From Anabaena catenula FACHB-362 (lineage in GTDB: Bacteria; Cyanobacteriota; Cyanobacteriia; Cyanobacteriales; Nostocaceae): a stretch of 64,000 nucleotides of DNA. The translations under genes and the position numbers were made by a program. This document shows, in pieces, positions 57,594 to 64,000 of this stretch. The DNA lies in NCBI RefSeq assembly GCF_014698735.1, contig NZ_JACJTQ010000009.1, positions 62,001-126,000 on the forward strand. Reading direction: 5' to 3'. Under the pieces are notes generated by a model. It was not told the origin of the DNA and ran no database searches. It was given only the letters and a program-made list of their open reading frames with translations. The stretch's first letter is position 1. Each line of letters opens with the position of its first letter.

Positions 57594-58592
57594 TCAATCA
57601 CCAATCATTTCTCCCACTGTTAAGCGAGTTCCATTCACGAAATCCCATCCTGATTGAGGGCGTTTTCCAGTTAGCTGAACTTCTCTTAAAAGCAACAACC
57701 CTTCCCCAGTTTGTACAATTGCGCCGATTCCCTTAGCAATACTCACTACTTGTCCAGGAACGCCGGATATACTTGACAAATTAGGTATTTTATGTATTTT
57801 ATCTTGTAATTCAGGTGGTAACTCGTGAATATAAGCAGAATCCAGGGGAACAGTGGCTGTGATTTTTAGTGCTTGGTTACGAAAGGTAGTTATGCAGTTA
57901 GGATAAAAGCCTCTAATTTGATTGTGTAACTGGATAGCAGTCTTTGACCAGTCCAAATTATAGTCTTGCTTTTGAATCAAAGATGCGTAAGTAGCTGCGG
58001 AATTATCTTGGGGAATGGGTTCAATTTCCTGACGTTCCAGTTTGAGTAGGGTTTCTACCAACAAATCCGCACCAATTATCTCTAGCTGATCAGCTAAAAT
58101 TTGAGCATTATCTAGTAATTGAATAGGTATAGTTGCTTTTAAAAGCATATCTCCCGTATCCATGCCAGTATCCATTAACATGGTTGTAATCCCGGTTTCT
58201 TTCTCCCCGTGATACAGACACCACTGAATGGGAGCCGCTCCTCGATACTGAGGTAAAATCGAACCATGTACGTTGATACAACCCAACTTGGGCATCTTTA
58301 AGATTTTTTTAGACAAAATCTGTCCGTAGGCAACTACGACAAAAACATCTGCTTCTAATTGTTGAAGTTGGCTTAAAGTTTCAACATCTTTTTTCACTTT
58401 CTCTGGTTGCCATACTGAGAGGTTGTGAGCAGTAGCGAGTGCTTTTACTGGGGATGGTGTCAATTTATTCCCTCGCTCTCGGCGTTTATCTGGTTGGCTG
58501 ACAACTGCTAAGACTTGAAATTCTGGGTGATCCAGTAATTTTTTGAGAGTGGGAACTGCAAACTGGGGAGTACCAAAAAAGACGACTTTCAT
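57594..58592 (-). CDS. fmt: Methionyl-tRNA formyltransferase
   Basis: This is a 332-residue enzyme that formylates initiator Met-tRNA with 10-formyl-THF. The catalytic segment is intact: [45 protein letters not shown], with Asn, His and Asp of the formyltransferase fold, and the C-terminal tRNA-binding domain has [14 protein letters not shown]. Length is normal. The region before the start (58593-58627) is a taatgac/taatcac heptamer run with no ribosome site, so initiation relies on the repeat-derived leader. Confidence 0.95.
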   Translation of the reverse strand: MKVVFFGTPQFAVPTLKKLLDHPEFQVLAVVSQPDKRRERGNKLTPSPVKALATAHNLSVWQPEKVKKDVETLSQLQQLEADVFVVVAYGQILSKKILKMPKLGCINVHGSILPQYRGAAPIQWCLYHGEKETGITTMLMDTGMDTGDMLLKATIPIQLLDNAQILADQLEIIGADLLVETLLKLERQEIEPIPQDNSAATYASLIQKQDYNLDWSKTAIQLHNQIRGFYPNCITTFRNQALKITATVPLDSAYIHELPPELQDKIHKIPNLSSISGVPGQVVSIAKGIGAIVQTGEGLLLLREVQLTGKRPQSGWDFVNGTRLTVGEMIGD

Positions 58593-58627
58593 TAGTTATG
58601 AGTCATTGGTGATTAGTCATTAGTCAA
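58593..58627. repeat. Heptamer STRR at the fmt start
   Basis: Five 7-bp units of gagtcat/tggtgat/tagtcat type lie within a few bases of the fmt start codon. Confidence 0.7.
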
Positions 58628-59574
58628 TATTAAGTGCGTCATGAATCACTGACAACCGACTGCCCACAACTGACTAAATCCCAAGAGCGATGAAAAAAAC
58701 GCAAAGCAATTTTGTTTTTTGGACATTAAATTTTAGTTGTTTGATGGTAAAGTGTTCATTATCGGTGCAACAAAAAGTTCCTTGATAGACTAAAATATTT
58801 TGGCAAACAGGTCAGATGAGATTAACTGTCTCTGCTGTTTAAAAGCATCAATATTTGGTTCTGCCTTATGGCTGGCCATTTAGCCATCTGATCATCCAAT
58901 TAACTTGATAAGTTACCAAATTAGTTTTGCTTGTATTTGCGTGATGCCTGCGGCAAGCGTACCCCTCTGGGGAAGCAAGCTACACGTAGCGCCTTGCAGT
59001 AAATCTATCGCCATATTTACGAATAGATTTGCCATTTATGACTTTGGGTGGATGACAGTGATATTTTTGTTGATAATTTTGCGCCGACTATCCGAGATTC
59101 TCAAGGAACAAACCATCTTTTAGTGTTATCGGGGTCAGCGCTGTTATGGCAGCTTAATAAATAAGCAAACCTAAGTTTGATTAGTTTTAGCTTAAGCTGC
59201 TGTTAATAGTTTACTTAAATTTAGTCGCCATCTTTAGTAGTCCAAAGACGCAACTTATATTCTTTTTAGAGTCATCTATATTCGGTTTGGTTTGAGTATA
59301 GGCTAAAATTTCATGTATAGTCACGCACTAATTACTGAGTTTCTCAATAGTCAGTAGTTTTTTGCAACATTGTACAGAAAAATTACAGAGTTTGAAGATT
59401 ATAAAGGTGTGAACGATGATACTGAAACTTTTGTAAAGTGATGCAAAATTTGAAGAGATTATCTCGTTAGAGCTTGTAGTTTGTTGTTATACATATAATA
59501 TTCATAGCTTTTTCCTTGCTGTATAGACATTGCCCCTCACATAGCAACTGCCCCACCCCCTAGAGAGTCCACTC
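58628..59574. other. Long intergenic region (about 0.95 kb) with a palindromic module
   Basis: A gcctgcggcaagcgtacccctctggggaag module (about 58943-58972) followed by a related acacgtagcgcc segment is similar to palindromic elements elsewhere in this window. A possible frame at 58905-59123 spans that module and is not credible. I saw no tRNA or conserved RNA motif. Promoter of the next gene must lie at its right end. Confidence 0.5.
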
Positions 59575-60879
59575 ATGCTTAAACCCCTTTTGCTGTCAGG
59601 ATGGTTCCGCGTACAACCATTTCTTAAGTACGTTGTTGTTGTGATACTCATTGCACCCTTTATAGGGGTATCTGTTTACTCTACCTCAGCGAAACAATCA
59701 CAGGTAGCAAAAATTAATTCAGGACTTAAACTATCAGATTCAATGACCCAGGAGCAGGTTGTTGCAAAGGAACCTAATTTACAAGTAGGTCGAGTCAACT
59801 TCTTGGGTGCAAGATTAGAGTCTATGCTAGTCAACAAGCCTATAAGTGAGGAAAGGCAACTATTACTGGCTGATAAAATTGATTCTGGGGCTGGGAAAGC
59901 AAATAATCTGTCAAGCGGTGATGTGGCTGCTAGTGATATCTTGGCAGTAGTTAAAAAAGCTAATTTAGCAAAAGTTCCTGTTAGTCAAGCAGATTTAATC
60001 CAAAAATTAAAAGATGCGAAAGTTCAGGCTTTGCAAGGTGAAGGAGATTCTCTAGTCAGCAAGAGTATGGGGACTCAAGCATTAGCAACAACTAATATCA
60101 CTTCCAGCATCAGAGAATCACAACCATCCTCAATCACAGAAATACCTGTAAATAGTCAGCCGGATGACTTGGAAGCCATACCAGATGATCCCATGGGCAG
60201 TCCACATCCGATCCCCTGGAAATGGATTATGATGACTCAGGAAGCTATTGGCGGAAAAGGGGGTTCTGGAGTGCGATACTATCGCAGTGTGCCAGTGGTT
60301 TCTCCCGATGGCAGGTATGCTGTTTATAGCCGTGTGCAACTAGAAGTCAACCCAGAAATGTACAACAGCCGAGTAACTAGCTTGTTGTTTATAGAAGATA
60401 AGCAAACCAAGAGTTTGCGAGTGATGGCTGCAACTTCTCAGCCTATAGATCCACTATTAAAACAGACGGTGGGATCAGAAGAAATCGATCATCAAGGCAA
60501 AATAGGGGTATTAGTTCCTGTCAGCTGGTCAGAAAAAGGCGATCGCTTTTTAGCCCGCAAGTTTGTAGGCATATTTAACACAGCCGATGTTACAGATCAT
60601 GCATTGATTTGGGATCGTCAACAAAATCAGACTCAAACAGTTGCACCACCTCAAGAAGAAAATGAGCATGAAAAAATAGCAATATTATTAGGTTGGAGTA
60701 AAAAACAACCTGATCATGCGTTGTTCCGTACAGGTGAATTAGGTGCAGAAAATTGGCCTTTGGTGCAAGTGTCTAGTGATGGTAAAAGTGTAAATGTTTC
60801 CACAGATGGGGATCAACCTGTGACTTTTGGTGAAAGAGATCCCCAAGTTTGGGCTGAACCACAAGTTGCGTCCCGATAA
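59575..60879 (+). CDS. Membrane-anchored protein of unknown function
   Basis: This is a 434-residue protein. It has an N-terminal hydrophobic helix (KYVVVVILIAPFIGVSVYS, about 18-36) and a helical, Ala/Ser/Lys-rich middle (ASDILAVVKKANLAKVPVSQADLIQKL). A beta-rich C-terminal half follows with a TolB-like opening (RYYRSVPVVSPDGRYAVYSRVQ). No catalytic motif is recognised. It is probably periplasmic and cell-envelope associated. It is monocistronic with a clear terminator after it. Confidence 0.7.
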   Translation: MLKPLLLSGWFRVQPFLKYVVVVILIAPFIGVSVYSTSAKQSQVAKINSGLKLSDSMTQEQVVAKEPNLQVGRVNFLGARLESMLVNKPISEERQLLLADKIDSGAGKANNLSSGDVAASDILAVVKKANLAKVPVSQADLIQKLKDAKVQALQGEGDSLVSKSMGTQALATTNITSSIRESQPSSITEIPVNSQPDDLEAIPDDPMGSPHPIPWKWIMMTQEAIGGKGGSGVRYYRSVPVVSPDGRYAVYSRVQLEVNPEMYNSRVTSLLFIEDKQTKSLRVMAATSQPIDPLLKQTVGSEEIDHQGKIGVLVPVSWSEKGDRFLARKFVGIFNTADVTDHALIWDRQQNQTQTVAPPQEENEHEKIAILLGWSKKQPDHALFRTGELGAENWPLVQVSSDGKSVNVSTDGDQPVTFGERDPQVWAEPQVASR

Positions 60880-60903
60880 TTCGTAAATAATTAACAATAT
60901 TAA

Positions 60904-60942
60904 TTCCCGTTGTTGCTAAAGGTAAAAACGGGAAATTTTTAT
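60904..60942 (+). terminator. Intrinsic terminator after the 59575 gene
   Basis: ttcccgtt (60904-60911) pairs with aacgggaa (60927-60934), followed by atttttatg. Confidence 0.8.
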
Positions 60943-61072
60943 GTTCAGTCCTTCTCCCTTTAGCGCGCAATATATAGCAAGTGCCAAGGTGGTTAGAACA
61001 GTGTTGTTTGCTCAAAGCTTTGAAGCTACTGGTTTACTCTCAGGACTCAGCACAGAGATGTTTAATTTAAGA

Positions 61073-62080
61073 TCACAAACTATTTGATTTTACACAATTA
61101 GCCTCCGAGACAACCAGCACAGCTGGTGTTGGTTCGCTGACATCAACCTCTGTATACGGCTCGAAATCTTGAGAGTTTTGTCCGAGAACTATTGCAGATA
61201 AAACAAAAGTCGCGCCAATGAGACTGCTTATACCAAGCTGTTCGCCAAGTAACCAAAACGAGAATATCGCTGCGAATATTGGCTCAAGTGTATAGAGTAA
61301 AGCCGCTTCTTCAGACCGAATCCATCGTTGAGCTAATGTTTGAAGCCAGGTGACAATGGCAGTGGCCACTAACCCTAGGTAAAGAATCACGCTCCAGTTC
61401 TCATTTATGGTATTAAACTCTTCGACTAATTGTGTGTTACTCCACAGTGCGCCTAGTATGGCAACTACAACCAATTGGACGCTAGTGAGCGATAAAGATG
61501 GATGACGGGGTGCTATTTGTTCTAGTATTAGAGTATAAATTGCATAAACAATGGCATCTACTAACATTAGCAAATCGCCAATTCCTAGTACTCCCTCTCC
61601 CCAAAATATTACGCCGATACCAAAAATAGCAAGTCCAGCAGACAGGAAGGTTTTTAACGGTAAGTGCTGACCCAAAAACAAGCCCAGTAAAGGTACTAAG
61701 ATTGCACTTAGGCTAATAATAAATGCTGCCCGGTTAGCATGAATGCTCTCCAGAGCAATTGTTTCAATAGCTAGATAGGCAAAAAACAAGAGTCCCAGAA
61801 GTAAACCATCGCGTAGCATCAGCTTATTTAGACGACGCAAATTGACGCTAAAAAATATTGCTGCTACAGTGAATCTCATTGAAATTAATACACTGGGCGA
61901 AAGACTATTGACTGTGTTTTCGATGAGTGGGAAGGTTGAACCCCAAATGATGTTGATAATAACGAACAGTATTATTCCTTTAATACGCAAGTTATTTTGT
62001 GTAAATTGATGGGTATAAGTATCGAGACTGAAACCATCTGGCACCCAACGGCTGAATATCTTACTCAGAAACAATTTCAT
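61073..62080 (-). CDS. EamA-domain (DMT superfamily) transporter
   Basis: This is a 335-residue inner-membrane protein with ten predicted helices in two EamA halves (IIWGSTFPLIENTVNSLSPSVLISMRF and IVYAIYTLILEQIAPRH..., LEPIFAAIFSFWLLGEQLG). DMT transporters move amino acids, nucleotide sugars or other metabolites; the substrate cannot be named. Both termini are hydrophilic, and the N terminus (about 35 residues) is longer than usual. Confidence 0.88.
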   Translation of the reverse strand: MKLFLSKIFSRWVPDGFSLDTYTHQFTQNNLRIKGIILFVIINIIWGSTFPLIENTVNSLSPSVLISMRFTVAAIFFSVNLRRLNKLMLRDGLLLGLLFFAYLAIETIALESIHANRAAFIISLSAILVPLLGLFLGQHLPLKTFLSAGLAIFGIGVIFWGEGVLGIGDLLMLVDAIVYAIYTLILEQIAPRHPSLSLTSVQLVVVAILGALWSNTQLVEEFNTINENWSVILYLGLVATAIVTWLQTLAQRWIRSEEAALLYTLEPIFAAIFSFWLLGEQLGISSLIGATFVLSAIVLGQNSQDFEPYTEVDVSEPTPAVLVVSEANCVKSNSL

Positions 62081-62420
62081 AAAGACTTTCTAAATCTCCC
62101 CTCAATAACGAGGAATGGGGGGGTTACTATTTTTATCAACATTTTTCTATTTTGAAAAATTAAGTTTTACTACATAAAGTAAATACTACCTTAACTATTC
62201 CCAATAGGGCTATCCATTACACGGATCTTTCTGAACATTTGGGAGAGTGATGCCTGCGGAGGGCTATAAAACTCCGACACCAATAGACATCTAACATTGT
62301 TCGCTGTTTCTTATTGATAGTCAGGTGACAGAACAGGGAACTTTTAATGGAGAACAGTGATAGAATGCAGCAATTTCATTCGTGTTCAAAACCTATTTAA
62401 ATAGTAGTCCGTAAGTAATT
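62081..62420. other. Divergent intergenic region upstream of natF
   Basis: No gene. Contains a gatgcctgcggagggc palindromic bit (about 62251). I looked for a GTAN8TAC NtcA site, since the transporter may respond to nitrogen, and found none with correct spacing. Confidence 0.45.
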
Positions 62421-63488
62421 ATGCGTAAATCAGGTTTAATTCTAGCCATTGCTCCCATGATCTTTGCCCTCAGTGCTTGTAGTAGCGGTTCAGAAAAAAC
62501 AGCAACCACAGCCAGTACCCCTGAAGCACAAGTCACACGCGATCGCTGGAATAGCATTAAAAGCCGTGGTAAGCTCATCTGTGGTGTGAGTGGGGAATTA
62601 CCAGGATTTAGCTTTGTGGGGGCTGATGGTAAATATAGCGGTATTGATGTAGATGTTTGTCGTGCGATCGCAGCTGCTGTGTTTGACAATCCTGAAGCTG
62701 TAGAATACCGCAATCTTAATTCCAAAGAACGATTTACAGCTTTGCAAACCGGGGAAGTAGATATTCTCAGTCGTAACACTACCTGGACATTGAGTCGTGA
62801 TACCTCCCAAGGTTTAGATTTTGCCCCCGTGGTTTTTTATGACGGTCAAGCCGTAATGGTTCGCAAAAATAGCGGCATCAAATCCCTAGCAGACCTCAAA
62901 GATAAAGCAATCTGTATCCAAACTGGTACTACTACGGAACAGAACTTAGCAGACCAAATGCGGAAACGGAATATAACCTATAAACCCGTTGTTTTTGAAG
63001 ACGTTAATATTACCTTTGCGACCTATGCAGAAGGACGTTGTGACGCAATTACTACAGACCGTTCCGGCTTAGTTTCTCGACGCACAACTCTACCCAAACC
63101 AGACGATAACATCATTCTCAATGATGTTCTGTCCTCAGAACCCCTTGCACCAGCAGTTACTAAAGGAGATACTAAATGGGCAGATATCGTCAAGTGGACT
63201 GTTTATTCTTTAGTAAAAGCTGAAGAATTGGGAATTAATTCTCAGAATGTAGGCACGTTTACCACTAGTACTGACCCAGATATTAAACGTTTTTTAGGTA
63301 CAGAAGGCAACCTTGGTGAAGGACTTGGCTTAACAAAAGATTTCGCAGCTAAAATAATTAAGCACGTTGGTAACTACGGTGAAATTTACGATCGCAATCT
63401 GGGAGCCAAAACAAAGCTTAATTTAGCTCGTGGTCAAAATCAACTTTGGTCAAAAGGCGGTTTACTCTATTCTCCCCCTTTTAGATGA
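62421..63488 (+). CDS. natF: Amino acid ABC transporter substrate-binding protein
   Basis: This is a 355-residue periplasmic lipoprotein. The signal peptide ends in lipobox LSAC, with Cys20 as the lipidated residue. The binding-protein fold follows: RGKLICGVSGELPGFSFVGADGKYSGIDVDVCRAIAAAVF, EYRNLNSKERFTALQTGEVDIL, YAEGRCDAITTDRSGL. This matches the AapJ/general L-amino acid group, and with the permease gene next door it fits NatF of the Anabaena N-II neutral/acidic amino acid system (natF-natG-natH). ATG 62421; the downstream permease begins 78 bp after the stop. Confidence 0.82.
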   Translation: MRKSGLILAIAPMIFALSACSSGSEKTATTASTPEAQVTRDRWNSIKSRGKLICGVSGELPGFSFVGADGKYSGIDVDVCRAIAAAVFDNPEAVEYRNLNSKERFTALQTGEVDILSRNTTWTLSRDTSQGLDFAPVVFYDGQAVMVRKNSGIKSLADLKDKAICIQTGTTTEQNLADQMRKRNITYKPVVFEDVNITFATYAEGRCDAITTDRSGLVSRRTTLPKPDDNIILNDVLSSEPLAPAVTKGDTKWADIVKWTVYSLVKAEELGINSQNVGTFTTSTDPDIKRFLGTEGNLGEGLGLTKDFAAKIIKHVGNYGEIYDRNLGAKTKLNLARGQNQLWSKGGLLYSPPFR

Positions 63489-63515
63489 TAGAGAGTGGGA
63501 AAAGTAGAGAAGAAT

Positions 63516-63571
63516 AATTTACCAATTACCAATTACCAATCACCAATCACCAATCACCAATGACTAATGAC
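63516..63571. repeat. Heptamer STRR between natF and natG, overlapping the natG start
   Basis: ttaccaa, tcaccaa and taatgac units; the natG ATG (63567) is in the last unit. Confidence 0.85.
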
Positions 63572-64000
63572 TAAAAACCACTTTTGGCGAATTGCTGGAC
63601 AATTAATTGCCGTGTTTTTAGCAGCAGTTTTGGTAACGATACTGTGGAGTAATCTTAACCGAAATTTCCAGCAATTAGGCATTCAGTTTGGCTTTGATTT
63701 TCTTGGGCAACAAGCATCTTTTGATATTGGTGAAAAACTCATTGCTTACAACCCAACAGATACCTATAGCCGTGCCTTGTGGGTGGGTTTAATAAACTCT
63801 TTGCGAGTGGCAATAGTAGGAATTATTCTGACCACCATTGTGGGATTAACTGCGGGAATTGCTCGTCTTTCAGATAACTGGTTAGTGCGGAATATTACCT
63901 CAGTTTATGTGGAGCTTTTCCGTAATACTCCCTTATTGCTGCAATTACTATTTTGGTACTTTGCTGTTTTCCTCGCTTTTCCCAAGGTTGAAAATAAAAT
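63567..64000 (+). CDS. natG: Amino acid ABC transporter permease, partial (runs off the window)
   Basis: The first 144 residues are visible: MTKNHFWRIAGQLIAVFLAA, then ASFDIGEKLIAYNPTDTYSRALWVGLINSLRVAIVGIILTTIVGLTAGIARLSDNWLVRNITSVYVELFRNTPLLLQLLFWYF. The EAA-type and FRNTP(L/P)L motifs identify a polar amino acid permease. It follows natF, and natH and an ATPase gene may lie beyond the window. The start ATG at 63567 is chosen since the ATG at 63560 is followed by an in-frame stop. Incomplete at the right edge. Confidence 0.85.
   Translation, partial: MTKNHFWRIAGQLIAVFLAAVLVTILWSNLNRNFQQLGIQFGFDFLGQQASFDIGEKLIAYNPTDTYSRALWVGLINSLRVAIVGIILTTIVGLTAGIARLSDNWLVRNITSVYVELFRNTPLLLQLLFWYFAVFLAFPKVENK

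Noticed and set aside
58905-59123. Plus-strand frame of 72 codons
   Set aside because: Spans a palindromic repeat module; residues are not protein-like and there is no ribosome site.
62081-62420. NtcA site upstream of natF
   Set aside because: No GTA-N8-TAC with correct spacing; a gtaaatactac-like sequence has only five bases between the half-sites.

Overview
The window looks like chromosome of a filamentous, probably heterocyst-forming cyanobacterium (order Nostocales). Evidence: oxygenic-photosynthesis genes (psaC, ndhH, a Psb34-like gene), cyanobacterial gene families (PATAN-response regulator, kinase-GUN4 fusion, ThiO-ThiG fusion, GDP-mannose pyrophosphorylase/phosphomannomutase fusion, CruA-type lycopene cyclase, natF/natG amino-acid transport), many HIP1-type GCGATCGC octamers, low-to-moderate GC, and abundant 7-bp short tandem repeats (STRRs) of the kind known from Nostocales. 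I see no rRNA, tRNA, CRISPR array, prophage or intact insertion sequence. Genus cannot be fixed from the sequence alone.

Layout. 0.7-4.5 kb: minus-strand operon of vWA protein, PP2C phosphatase and kinase-zinc-ribbon-TPR protein, i.e. a TerY-P type signalling triad. 5.2-7.9 kb: PATAN-REC regulator and a sugar-type ABC ATPase. 8-11.6 kb: membrane-anchored Ig-like/propeller protein, a long STRR, and the TIGR03943/DUF318 permease pair. 12.3-17.8 kb: PEP-CTERM surface protein, GH57 enzyme, rsmH and an M48 peptidase. 18.2-21.9 kb: ndhH, a stand-alone cyanobacteriochrome GAF domain with both chromophore-binding cysteines, and a dicarboxylate/amino-acid symporter. 22-30 kb: MidA-like methyltransferase, beta-HAD dehydrogenase lacking its catalytic Lys, ssb, FAD monooxygenase, pheT, YciI protein. 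30.9-37.8 kb: nucleotidyltransferase/PMM fusion, coiled-coil protein, cruA. 37.8-40.3 kb: repeat-rich zone around a kinase-GUN4 gene. 40.5-46.9 kb: cimA with a repeat-derived insertion, ferredoxin, repeat protein, thiOG, Coq4-like gene, psb34. 47-53.8 kb: TPR protein, double-ABC peptide transporter ATPase, a decayed gene and a DUF2887/Rpn-like protein. 53.9-64 kb: glmS, psaC, DUF6464, fmt, an unknown membrane-anchored protein, EamA transporter, natF and the start of natG.

Most genes are housekeeping and independently transcribed. The clearest functional groupings are the TerY-P triad, the two-gene permease operon, M48-rsmH, ferredoxin plus repeat protein, and natF-natG. The most distinctive features are (i) the isolated DXCF cyanobacteriochrome GAF protein, (ii) the TerY-P triad, (iii) the way 7-bp repeats and small palindromic elements have moved into translation starts, stop regions and even coding sequence (cimA, kinase-GUN4, the symporter C terminus), and (iv) several mobile-looking miniature elements, including an inverted pair that brackets the yciI-like gene.
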